A stretch of 63,417 bases of DNA from a virus, in the IMG/VR virus record IMGVR_UViG_3300029893_000006, positions 1 through 63,417 of that record. One strand, given 5' to 3'. A program made the position numbers and the translations under genes. Below the pieces are notes generated by a model. That model was not told where the DNA came from. It did not search any database and worked only from the letters and a program-made list of their open reading frames with translations. Of this stretch, positions 30,310 to 36,920 are shown in pieces (the stretch's first letter is position 1; each line of letters opens with the position of its first letter).

Positions 30310-30567
30310 TTACCTAGCAACCGTCTCAGCCTCTTCCCTTACAACCTGCTTCAAATCGGCAATATGCTGGTTTGTTTTCATCAGTAAATCTTTTAATACT
30401 ATTGTTGTCCATTGGAAATCGTATGCGATTGTAGACTTCCCAGCCAGCCCTTTCAGCGTCTCCAAGTCCTCTACAGCCTGGTGGATGGAATCGCTGAAAC
30501 TTTCCCTGGCCTCAGTAAGCGTATAAAGTTCCTTGTTTTCCACTACGGCCCCCTCCCTTCTTCTCAT
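30310..30567 (-). CDS. Hypothetical helical protein
   Basis: This 85-residue protein is mostly helical and acidic (ARESFSDSIHQAVEDLETLK). The ATG at 30567 overlaps the stop of the upstream gene (ATGA); a GTG at 30543 behind GGGAGGGGG is an alternative start. The function is unknown. Confidence 0.6.
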   Translation of the reverse strand: MRRREGAVVENKELYTLTEARESFSDSIHQAVEDLETLKGLAGKSTIAYDFQWTTIVLKDLLMKTNQHIADLKQVVREEAETVAR

Positions 30568-31181
30568 TTTTTCCTGTAGTTCTTTACTTCCTGAATCTCT
30601 CCGGTTCCCGGTAATGACGGTAATTGCTCGTAATCATAAAACTGGCCGTAAACTACCGGGATTTTTCCGTTTGATCTGGTTTCTGCCACTTTGTAGGCCT
30701 CCATAAAAGCCTGATAATCGAACGCCCGGAAACCCTGACGGAAGGGAATCTGCTTCAGGCGTACAAGCGGCCTTTCGATAAATATACCGGCGACCATCGG
30801 CTTGCCAGCATCCTCAGCATCTTTGGCGCAATCCACCAGCTCTGCGATAGAAGCGTCTACGACATAGGACACACCGGCCATGAAGTCCCCGCACTCTCGG
30901 GATACCATATAGCCGCCCAGGTCGTTTATCTTGCAAGAATGGCTTTGCTGAATCTTTTCCATTACTTCTGGACTAAAACCGATAATCCGGTCCACGTAAA
31001 ATTCTCCAAAGATAACAGGAGTTTTACCATCCAACTGCGCAAGCAGTATCCTGTCGCCCCAACTCATTTTCTTGAGCATCTGGAGAGATATTCTCCTGGA
31101 AACACCGTGTTTCTCCGCTTCTTTTTTAAATTTTGCCTTGGAGTAGTATTGTTTGCCTACAAAGTGCAGCCATGTTGCCAT
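30564..31181 (-). CDS. Hypothetical early protein
   Basis: This 205-residue protein contains MATWLHFVGKQYYSKAKFKK, a mixed alpha/beta core with repeated strand patterns (PVIFGEFYVDRIIGF near residue 55; PVVYGQFYDYEQLP near residue 178), so two halves may be related. It is of a type seen in clostridial phages. It has no catalytic motif that I know. Confidence 0.65.
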   Translation of the reverse strand: MATWLHFVGKQYYSKAKFKKEAEKHGVSRRISLQMLKKMSWGDRILLAQLDGKTPVIFGEFYVDRIIGFSPEVMEKIQQSHSCKINDLGGYMVSRECGDFMAGVSYVVDASIAELVDCAKDAEDAGKPMVAGIFIERPLVRLKQIPFRQGFRAFDYQAFMEAYKVAETRSNGKIPVVYGQFYDYEQLPSLPGTGEIQEVKNYRKK

Positions 31182-31214
31182 GATTTACTACCTCCTTTCC
31201 GTCAAATTAATCTT

Positions 31215-31484
31215 TTATGCAACTTCCAGCCCCCTTTCTATAATCTCCCGGTAAGTCCGGGGGAGCGCTGTCTCAAGTTTGGCATGGACAAATTCAGAAG
31301 GATGATTCGCATAAGTCCAGCGCATAAGATTAAAATGATTAATAAGTTCTCTATCTTTCTGCCGGCGTTTGCGTTCCAGCTTTTCCTTGAGTATCAAGGC
31401 CAGGGTCGTCTCCATATACCCACGCACTGCCTCGTTTTCGGTCGTGCGGTAGATATGCCTGATTGTCTCATCTGTGTTTCTCAT
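31215..31484 (-). CDS. Hypothetical helical protein
   Basis: This 89-residue basic, helical protein contains LILKEKLERKRRQKDRELI. It overlaps the end of the 117-residue gene upstream by 17 bases and has GGGAG about ten bases before its ATG. No family is recognised. Confidence 0.6.
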   Translation of the reverse strand: MRNTDETIRHIYRTTENEAVRGYMETTLALILKEKLERKRRQKDRELINHFNLMRWTYANHPSEFVHAKLETALPRTYREIIERGLEVA

Positions 31485-31821
31485 TAGAAGTTCTCACTCC
31501 CTTTGTTTTAATGGCAGGGAGCCTGTTACCCGGCCATTCCCGATGATAATACTCCGGGAACGCTATTCCCTCCGGCTCCTGCGCCAGCTTGATCCCGTCC
31601 CTTATGCCCTGGAGATAGAACTCGTCTTTAATGATTCCTTCCAGGGCATCTTCCAAGGATTCAATCTCCCTTAACATCCGAAAGTTTTCAGGAATAACGA
31701 GTTGCTTCTTCAGCCGTTCAAGTTTATCCCTGATTGGCACAAAGTAAGGGTCATTACTCAACCGCTCCTCAATCTCCCCCGCCCTTTTCGCTACGAACTC
31801 CATCATCCACTTGTTTTCCAA
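31468..31821 (-). CDS. Hypothetical helical protein
   Basis: The TTG start at 31821 follows GGAGGGGAGAGC. The 117-residue product is charged and helical (FVAKRAGEIEERLSNDPYF; KLERLKKQLVI). It is divergent from the plus-strand XRE gene at 31886, so the 60 bases between them carry signals for both. Confidence 0.6.
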   Translation of the reverse strand: MENKWMMEFVAKRAGEIEERLSNDPYFVPIRDKLERLKKQLVIPENFRMLREIESLEDALEGIIKDEFYLQGIRDGIKLAQEPEGIAFPEYYHREWPGNRLPAIKTKGVRTSNEKHR

Positions 31822-31839
31822 GCTCTCCCCTCCTCTCTC

Positions 31840-31868
31840 TTGCTTTTTCTCCCCTGTTCAGGTAAGAT
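31840..31868 (+). promoter_or_regulatory. Candidate promoter of the plus-strand XRE gene
   Basis: TTGCTT (31840-31845), a 17-base spacer and TAAGAT (31863-31868) lie just upstream of the ATG at 31886. The spacing is ideal and the hexamers moderate. Confidence 0.45.
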
Positions 31869-31885
31869 TGACAGGGGGTGTTATT

Positions 31886-32269
31886 ATGGGAAAATTTCCT
31901 CAGCGCCTTAAGAAAGCTCTTGCAAGGGCTGACAACGTTACACATAAACACATTGCCGATCTGGTTGGTATCAGCAGAGCCAGCGTTACTCACTGGCTTC
32001 GTGGGAAAAACTCCCCCAACCCGGATCAACTTGCGATTATTGCTAAAGAACTGAAGGTGTCTGTTGATTACCTTTGCGGCCTGGACCAGGAGACCTGGAT
32101 TTATGAGCTGCCTCAGCGATTGGTAGAATTCGTTAAGGAAGAAGCCTTGAGCGATCCGGTTTATCTGGAGCTGGCTACTTATATTAAGAAGTCTGGTGTT
32201 TCTCCTGAGACTGTGAAGAGTATTGTGAAGGTGCTGGAGAGGGAACTGGCTAATAAAGCTGATTCCTGA
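31886..32269 (+). CDS. XRE-family HTH regulator
   Basis: The start at 31886 (MGKFPQRLKKALARAD) follows CAGGGGGTG. The 127-residue product has an N-terminal XRE helix-turn-helix: KHIADLVGISRASVTHWLRG, NPDQLAIIAKELKVSVDYLC. The C-terminal half is helical and may dimerise. It is alone on the plus strand among early minus-strand genes, so it is likely expressed separately from the lytic operon, for instance in the prophage or as a modulator of early transcription. Confidence 0.85.
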   Translation: MGKFPQRLKKALARADNVTHKHIADLVGISRASVTHWLRGKNSPNPDQLAIIAKELKVSVDYLCGLDQETWIYELPQRLVEFVKEEALSDPVYLELATYIKKSGVSPETVKSIVKVLERELANKADS

Positions 32270-32308
32270 TATCTAACAATGCATCAATGGCCGATTGTAG
32301 CTCTTCTT

Positions 32309-32497
32309 TTATTTCCGTTTGTTCGGCACATTAAGGTCAATTCTTTCAAGAGTGGATATAATGTCCTTAATGTCATCATCTATATTGCTTACCAGCACCG
32401 CCATATTATCAACAACTTCCAGGTTATCTTCCAATACAGCCATAACTGCTTTTAAGCAGTCTTTTTTTACGTTTTCTAATTCAGCATGGACACTCAC
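32309..32497 (-). CDS. Hypothetical small protein
   Basis: This 62-residue protein starts at a GTG behind GGGAGGGAAAACG. It is a single long acidic amphipathic helix (VMAVLEDNLEVVDNMAVLVS) ending in basic NVPNKRK. The function is unknown; it is among the first genes of the early operon. Confidence 0.6.
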   Translation of the reverse strand: MSVHAELENVKKDCLKAVMAVLEDNLEVVDNMAVLVSNIDDDIKDIISTLERIDLNVPNKRK

Positions 32498-32605
32498 CGT
32501 TTTCCCTCCCTTCTCCCCCCCCTCAAATTTGCTCCCATTTCAATTGAAACGTTCTCCTGAGTGCGTTTTAACTAATGTTTAATTAACAATACTTATAAGA
32601 CCGTT

Positions 32606-32773
32606 TCATTCGTTAACTGCCTCCCTGTAAATCTTCCGCATATCAATCCTGATACATTTGCCGGCTTTAATGTGGGGTATTCTGCGTTCCCGGCACATGA
32701 TGTAAAGCCGGTTCTCGGTAATGTTTAAAAGTTCACTGGCTTCTTTGATAGTGAGGAAACGCTTCTCTTCCAT
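32606..32773 (-). CDS. xis: Excisionase-like helix-turn-helix protein
   Basis: This 55-residue protein starts at ATG 32773 behind AGGAGG. The sequence FLTIKEASELLNITENRLYI, then RRIPHIKAGKCIRIDMRKIY, is the HTH_17/excisionase pattern: a winged helix whose ILNI-ENRLY turn reads DNA. Its place between the Cro-like gene and early genes, near the integrase, fits a role in excision. Other short MerR-like regulators share the fold. Confidence 0.8.
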   Translation of the reverse strand: MEEKRFLTIKEASELLNITENRLYIMCRERRIPHIKAGKCIRIDMRKIYREAVNE

Positions 32774-32787
32774 ACGAAACGAACCTC

Positions 32788-33009
32788 CTATGCAGTTGTT
32801 TTTTTGTAAACATCAGCAAATAATTCTTCAACAGAAACATAAAAATAACGAGCAATTTTAACTGCCTCCTTAAGGCTCGGCGTCTTTGTACCTTGTTCAA
32901 TATGGGTATAATAAGAACGTGAGATTCCTAAATCTTGTGCAATTTGTTTCTGTGAAAGATTTCTTTGTGTTCTTAAAGCGTATAATATTTTTCTCACTCT
33001 TAGTTTCAC
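32788..33009 (-). CDS. Cro-like XRE regulator
   Basis: This 73-residue protein starts at GTG 33009. It is one XRE domain: NLSQKQIAQDLGISRSYYTH, IEQGTKTPSLKEAVKIARYF. It is the first gene transcribed from the early promoter and faces the repressor gene, the classical Cro position. It probably binds the same four operators and turns down repressor synthesis during lytic growth. Confidence 0.85.
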   Translation of the reverse strand: MKLRVRKILYALRTQRNLSQKQIAQDLGISRSYYTHIEQGTKTPSLKEAVKIARYFYVSVEELFADVYKKTTA

Positions 33010-33023
33010 CCTTTCCTTAATCA

Positions 33024-33038
33024 GTAACTTTTAGTAAC
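33024..33038. promoter_or_regulatory. Repressor operator 1
   Basis: GTAACTTTTAGTAAC is a palindromic site of the form GTnACT-nnn-AGTAAC. It lies between the early promoter and the Cro-like start. Confidence 0.65.
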
Positions 33039-33051
33039 GTTTCTAATTTAT

Positions 33052-33080
33052 ATTATAGACACTTACAGTAACTTTGTCAA
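33052..33080 (-). promoter_or_regulatory. Early lytic promoter with operator 2 in the spacer
   Basis: The minus-strand sequence has a perfect TTGACA (33080-33075), a 17-base spacer and a perfect TATAAT (33057-33052). Operator GACACTTACAGTAAC (33058-33072) fills the spacer, so a bound repressor must block RNA polymerase. It should drive the whole early operon starting with the Cro-like gene. Confidence 0.9.
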
Positions 33081-33099
33081 CCCCTAAAAAAATTTTATT

Positions 33100-33114
33100 A
33101 TCACTTATAGTAAC
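33100..33114. promoter_or_regulatory. Repressor operator 3
   Basis: ATCACTTATAGTAAC is a third copy of the operator, lying between the two divergent promoters. Together the copies give the consensus GTYACTTATAGTAAC. Confidence 0.7.
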
Positions 33115-33119
33115 AGTAG

Positions 33120-33149
33120 GTTGCTATAAGTAACTTCTTAAACTATAAT
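33120..33149 (+). promoter_or_regulatory. Repressor promoter with operator 4
   Basis: TTGCTA (33121-33126), 17 bases, then TATAAT (33144-33149) is the promoter of the repressor gene. Operator 4 (33120-33134, minus strand GTTACTTATAGCAAC) covers the -35 region, allowing control of the repressor by itself or by the Cro-like protein. Confidence 0.8.
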
Positions 33150-33170
33150 GCAACTAAAAGGGGTGATAAA

Positions 33171-33800
33171 ATGACAAAAAAAGATATTTTTGCAATACGA
33201 TTAACAGAATTAAGAAAAGAATTTAAGCTAACTCAACAAAAGTTAGCAGAAAAAATCAATGTTTCCCGTTCTTCAGTAGTGCAATATGAAGCAGGAGAAA
33301 AAAGCCCGAGATATGATGTTCTTTTAAAAATCGCATCTCTGTTTGGAGTTTCTATCGATTTTTTACTTGGCAACATAGATATTAGGGCAAGATTTCCCGA
33401 AATGTTTGAACCCGAAGAAGTAAAACCTATACCCGTTCTTGGCGAAATTCATGCTGGAAAGCCTGTATTTGCTCAAGAAAATATAGAAAAATACATAACT
33501 GTTCCCGTAGAATGGATAAAAGGAGGCGAATATTTTTTGTTGCGTGTAAAAGGGAAAAGCATGGAGCCAGAAATTAAGGAGAATAGTTTGGTATTAGTAA
33601 AAAGACAGAATGATGTTTTGGATAGAGAAATTGCGGTTGTACTGTTGTCGGACGGGGAAGCGGTTATTAAGCGTGTTTTTAAAAATAACGGCAAAGTTAT
33701 TTTACAAAGTGATAATCCAGAATATAAACCAATAATACCTGAAAAAAACGAATTAATTGTTTTGGGACTGGTTAAAAAAACAATTAAGGACGTTAAATGA
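33171..33800 (+). CDS. LexA/CI-type phage repressor with S24 peptidase domain
   Basis: This is a 209-residue protein. Residues 8-66 form an XRE DNA-binding domain (KLTQQKLAEKINVSRSSVVQ). The C-terminal S24 domain has the self-cleavage pair Ala95-Gly96 in GEIHAGKPVF, catalytic Ser130 in KGKSMEPE and Lys167 in EAVIKRVF. It should hold the lytic promoters off by binding the 15-bp operators and cleave itself after RecA activation. The ribosome site is AAAGGGGTGATAAA. It lies 11 bases before the integrase and is co-transcribed with it. Confidence 0.95.
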   Translation: MTKKDIFAIRLTELRKEFKLTQQKLAEKINVSRSSVVQYEAGEKSPRYDVLLKIASLFGVSIDFLLGNIDIRARFPEMFEPEEVKPIPVLGEIHAGKPVFAQENIEKYITVPVEWIKGGEYFLLRVKGKSMEPEIKENSLVLVKRQNDVLDREIAVVLLSDGEAVIKRVFKNNGKVILQSDNPEYKPIIPEKNELIVLGLVKKTIKDVK

Positions 33801-33811
33801 GGTTGATATAA

Positions 33812-34894
33812 ATGTCCGGCCACATACAGAAAAAAGGCAATAATTATTATATTGTAATTGAACAAGGTTACGATAATGATGGTAAAAGGCTTCCCGCTAA
33901 ATGGATCAGTGTACGCAAAGAGTTAGGTCTTAACCGGCCAGCAAAGTCACCAGAAGCAAAAGCTCTCTTATATCGTCTTATGGTAGAAAAACAAAAAGGC
34001 GATATTATCATACCTGCTGATATTAGCCTTGAGGAATTCTTAACAACCTGGTTAGAAAAATACAGTAAAATGAAATCTCTTGCCAAGTCAACAATAATTC
34101 AGTATGAATTTGCCCTGAAGCACATTATTCCAGTTATGGGCAGGACAAAACTGCCCAATGTTACTGGCCTTATGATCCAGAACTTCCTTACCGAAAAAAG
34201 AAAACATTATTCGGCCAATTCAGTCCATGCCATTTGCAAGGTTTTCACGCTGGGATTCAAATATGCAGTAAAGTGGAGATATATCGCCAAAAATCCGATG
34301 GATGATGTAGTCAAGCCTACTGTTCCTCGACCTGCAATACATTTTTGGACTGAGGAAGAAGCAGAAAAGTTTCTATCTGCCGTAGAAGATCATCAGTACT
34401 CTTTGCTGTTCCTTCTGGCCCTTGCCACGGGAATGAGAAAAATGGAAATATTGCGGCTGAAACGGAAGTATGTCAACTTTAATAACAACACCATAACTGT
34501 AACGGATGCCAAAACTGCTTCCGGCTGGCGCACCATTGACGTTACGCCTGTTATAATGAAAAAACTCGAACAATATAAATCCAAAAGCAATGATGAATAT
34601 ATTTTTACCACGGCAAAAGGCAAGCCTTTAATCCCGCAACTAATCAACAAAATCATGGACAGAGCAATCAAAAAGGCCGGAGTAAAGAAAATTTCTTTTC
34701 ACGGCCTGCGGCATACCTTTGCCACCCTGATGCTTTCAAAAGGTGTTAATCCTGTTGATGTTGCAGACATGCTGGGCCATGCAAATGCTTCACAACTTTG
34801 GAATACTTATGCACATGTTATAGGCAAAAATAGAAAAGAGGCAGCCCGTAAACTGGACAACCTCTTTGAAAACTTTGGAGAGAAAACGGAATGA
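33812..34894 (+). CDS. int: Tyrosine integrase
   Basis: This is a 360-residue protein. The N-terminal ~70 residues resemble an arm-binding domain (KKGNNYYIVIEQGYDNDGKR), followed by a SAM-like core-binding domain (LAKSTIIQYEFALKHIIPVM). The catalytic domain has Arg209 (ATGMRKME), His297-x-x-Arg300 (HGLRHTF), His323 (LGHAN) and nucleophile Tyr333 (WNTYAHV). It integrates and, with an excisionase, excises the phage. It is co-transcribed with the repressor and ends at a terminator. Confidence 0.95.
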   Translation: MSGHIQKKGNNYYIVIEQGYDNDGKRLPAKWISVRKELGLNRPAKSPEAKALLYRLMVEKQKGDIIIPADISLEEFLTTWLEKYSKMKSLAKSTIIQYEFALKHIIPVMGRTKLPNVTGLMIQNFLTEKRKHYSANSVHAICKVFTLGFKYAVKWRYIAKNPMDDVVKPTVPRPAIHFWTEEEAEKFLSAVEDHQYSLLFLLALATGMRKMEILRLKRKYVNFNNNTITVTDAKTASGWRTIDVTPVIMKKLEQYKSKSNDEYIFTTAKGKPLIPQLINKIMDRAIKKAGVKKISFHGLRHTFATLMLSKGVNPVDVADMLGHANASQLWNTYAHVIGKNRKEAARKLDNLFENFGEKTE

Positions 34895-34905
34895 CCTGGA
34901 GAAAA

Positions 34906-34938
34906 AGAAAACCCCGAATAATCGGGGTTTATTGATGT
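34906..34938 (+). terminator. Terminator after integrase
   Basis: AACCCCGA and TCGGGGTT form an 8-bp stem, followed by TATTGATGTTTT. It ends the repressor-integrase transcript. Confidence 0.8.
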
Positions 34939-35127
34939 TTTAGCTTTACATCGGTGGCATATCGCCCTGATTTAATATTATGTATATTGATGCATGGTAA
35001 CAGTGATATACAGGGGATTTGTTTGTATAATGGTATTTAACTTATAGCAAACATTTATACTAATATATACTTAAAAATTCTCTCCTTGGAAAGAAGTCTG
35101 GAAAGAAAAACAATCCGCATTAGATGT
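34939..35127. other. AT-rich region beside integrase (probable attP region)
   Basis: This 190-base AT-rich stretch without a credible gene lies next to the integrase, where attP is normally found. I could not identify a core: no tRNA 3' end or clear direct repeat pair for arm sites is visible. The location of attP is inferred from position only. Confidence 0.35.
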
Positions 35128-35409
35128 TCATTCTTTTTTCCTCGCTTCCAGCAACAGAGCGATTCCTATACCCAACATACACAAGTTTAACCCTGTATTC
35201 GTAGCTATAGTTACGAAACGGTTTTCATAAACTGTCCTTTTTTCTCTTGGACTTAAAACCGTATACTGCGATAAAGAAGTTAGCCTATCGTATTTCATGT
35301 TTATTATGTAATTCGGTGTTGATTCCCATTTGCTATCATCCCACCTGAATAAAGTAATGAACACTAAAATTAGCAGCACCAATAAAAGGATTCTTGTTTT
35401 TTTGTTCAA
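35128..35409 (-). CDS. Small membrane protein (moron-like)
   Basis: This 93-residue protein starts at a TTG behind GGAGATAAA. It has two hydrophobic helices, near residues 6-22 (RILLLVLLILVFITLF) and 72-87 (GLNLCMLGIGIALLLEA), with a polar region between them that is probably outside the cell. It has its own promoter, follows a terminator, and sits beside the integrase, as lysogenic-conversion genes do. The function is unknown; superinfection exclusion is a reasonable guess. Confidence 0.65.
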   Translation of the reverse strand: MNKKTRILLLVLLILVFITLFRWDDSKWESTPNYIINMKYDRLTSLSQYTVLSPREKRTVYENRFVTIATNTGLNLCMLGIGIALLLEARKKE

Positions 35410-35486
35410 TTTATCTCCTTCTCTTATCTTAGTCTTGCCAAAATATTCTATTCTTCATCCTCTTCTTCCTGCTCCCCTGAGAAATA

Positions 35487-35515
35487 ATTACAATCCTATA
35501 TGGTGGCTATAACAA
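35487..35515 (-). promoter_or_regulatory. Promoter of the small membrane protein gene
   Basis: Minus-strand TTGTTA (35515-35510), 17 bases, then TGTAAT (35492-35487) lies just below the lysis-operon terminator. It would allow expression in the prophage. Confidence 0.5.
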
Positions 35516-35529
35516 CTTTAATTTTTTCA

Positions 35530-35572
35530 CAAAAAAATAAGGCCCTCCCAGGGGACATCAGGAGGGCCCTAA
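35530..35572 (-). terminator. Terminator at the end of the late operon
   Basis: AGGGCCCTCC and GGAGGGCCTT form a strong stem of about 9-10 bp followed by ATTTTTTT. It ends the late transcript after the holin-like gene. Confidence 0.9.
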
Positions 35573-35595
35573 AAGGTATATGTTTTAGAGGGGGA

Positions 35596-35859
35596 TCACT
35601 TGTTTAATGCTTCCAGTACATTCTTTGTTCCACTATAACCACCAATGGCGCTCAATCCTACCGCTAGACCCATGATAAGTGCTGTAAACCATTGTGCCCC
35701 GCCATAGTACGAATATCCAAAACTTGCTCCAATCCCAAGGCCAAGAGACAGAACAGGCGCATACTTCGGATTAAGATTCGTCGTTCTTTTAACTACTTCT
35801 ACAACTCCGACAATAAGTCCAACCGCACCAACGCCGGCAATCAGATCCAGGTCAGTCAT
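35596..35859 (-). CDS. Holin-like membrane protein
   Basis: The ATG at 35859 (MTDLDLIAGVGAVGLI) follows GGGGGGAGGTG; the longer frame would start inside the leader element. The 87-residue product has two or three hydrophobic helices rich in Gly and Ala (LIAGVGAVGLIVGVVEVV; APVLSLGLGIGASFGYSYYG; TALIMGLAVGLSAIGG). Its position after the amidase gene supports a holin that lets the amidase reach the wall. Its leader holds copy B of the two-copy element. Confidence 0.75.
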   Translation of the reverse strand: MTDLDLIAGVGAVGLIVGVVEVVKRTTNLNPKYAPVLSLGLGIGASFGYSYYGGAQWFTALIMGLAVGLSAIGGYSGTKNVLEALNK

Positions 35860-35880
35860 GTTTAACACCTCCCCCCTGCA

Positions 35881-35960
35881 AATTTTAACCGGAGAGCTAA
35901 AGAATTTAAGCACCTTGCCTCTTAACTGTCCCCCTTCGTAGGTTTACCTTAAGACACCTT
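35881..35960 (-). promoter_or_regulatory. Two-copy leader element, copy B
   Basis: It shares with 17192-17268 the blocks CGGAGAGCTAAA (35890-35901) and GTAGGTTTA (35938-35946), 48 bases apart in both copies. The transcript block CUCUCC can pair with GGGGAG (35869-35874) in the holin ribosome site. It fills the gap between the amidase stop and the holin start. Confidence 0.6.
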
Positions 35961-36668
35961 TCACCCCTCTGTTTGGTCAAATTTGTGGCCTGTTTTTTCG
36001 CCGATCTCGATAATAACGGCATTATAAAGATTTTTTATCATTGAAACAGCCTGCGCCCTGGTTAAAGAATCATCAGGTTTAAAGCTACCGTCAGGGGAAC
36101 CCTTGATAATTCCCTTCTCTTTGGCCCACTGGAGATCGTCAATATTCCAGTAATCATTAGGCACATCGGTAAATAATTGCAAGTGCTTCTTTACCATGGT
36201 TATAAAAAAAGTCCACCCTCCCGGTCTGCCCCTTAACACCCTGGGACAGTTTTTTCTTGTCCAGTGATGATGTTGAACCACAAAGTCAGGCGAAATATTT
36301 AAGGTATTGCAGAGAAAGGCTGTAAGCCGGTAAGCATTTTCCTCCGCCTTTAACTGTCTGTTCGTGTCCGTAAATTCACATATTTCAATGCCTATGCTTT
36401 TACGGTTCCCCGGGCCGTTTGTTCCGTCTCCTGTGTGCCACCCTGATTCGTTTAAAGGTAAATGCTGGACTATATGTAGGTCATCAACTGTGAAATGATA
36501 GGAAACAGGCAATCTTTCAGCGATAGAGTTCTTGCTTAAATAATTTCCGTGTGCTAGGGCTGTAGCATTTGGGTTGCCGGTGTTGTGAATTGTAATATAT
36601 TGAGGCGTCATAAAAAAACCCGGACGGTTGGCCCGGTTTTCCGGTATGATGTTTTTGATAATATCCAA
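35961..36668 (-). CDS. N-acetylmuramoyl-L-alanine amidase with SLH domain (endolysin)
   Basis: This is a 235-residue protein. Residues ~20-160 form an Amidase_2 (PGRP-like) domain with zinc ligands in ITIHNTGN (His28) and QHHHWTRKNCP, and the substrate-cleft motif VSYHFTVDD. Residues ~168-215 form one SLH repeat (YWNIDDLQWAKEKGIIKG; DGSFKPDDSLTRAQAVSMI) that binds secondary wall polymers. It cuts the amide bond between glycan and stem peptide. It has no signal peptide, so it needs a holin, and is followed by one. Confidence 0.92.
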   Translation of the reverse strand: MDIIKNIIPENRANRPGFFMTPQYITIHNTGNPNATALAHGNYLSKNSIAERLPVSYHFTVDDLHIVQHLPLNESGWHTGDGTNGPGNRKSIGIEICEFTDTNRQLKAEENAYRLTAFLCNTLNISPDFVVQHHHWTRKNCPRVLRGRPGGWTFFITMVKKHLQLFTDVPNDYWNIDDLQWAKEKGIIKGSPDGSFKPDDSLTRAQAVSMIKNLYNAVIIEIGEKTGHKFDQTEG

Positions 36669-36670
36669 CT

Positions 36671-36895
36671 TTAACAGCTCCCGTTAGCATCAAAATCCTT
36701 TTCTATTTGGCTAAAGTCTTGACCGCTGATCCTTGCCAGGATAATAGAGTTTAGTTTTAACTGGCGTGTCATTCCGGCTATGGCCCTTTCATGTTTGTTT
36801 GCAGAATCCTTTATAGTCGCATTTAAGGTTGTTAAGGCGTACCAAGCAATTACCGCCGCAAATCCAAAATTAGCCAACCATTGATATTCCTGCAA
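36671..36895 (-). CDS. Small membrane protein, possible second holin (BhlA-like)
   Basis: This 74-residue protein has one N-terminal hydrophobic helix (WLANFGFAAVIAWYALTTL) followed by a charged coiled coil (NKHERAIAGMTRQLKLNSII). This layout resembles BhlA/UviB-type small holins. Its place directly upstream of the amidase supports a lysis role. Confidence 0.65.
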   Translation of the reverse strand: MQEYQWLANFGFAAVIAWYALTTLNATIKDSANKHERAIAGMTRQLKLNSIILARISGQDFSQIEKDFDANGSC

Positions 36896-36920
36896 ATTGA
36901 CCGCCTCCTGACCTTGGAAA

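Noticed and set aside
34939-35127. tRNA-derived attP core near the integrase
   Set aside because: No tRNA 3'-end-like sequence with a T-arm was recognised, so the core cannot be placed.
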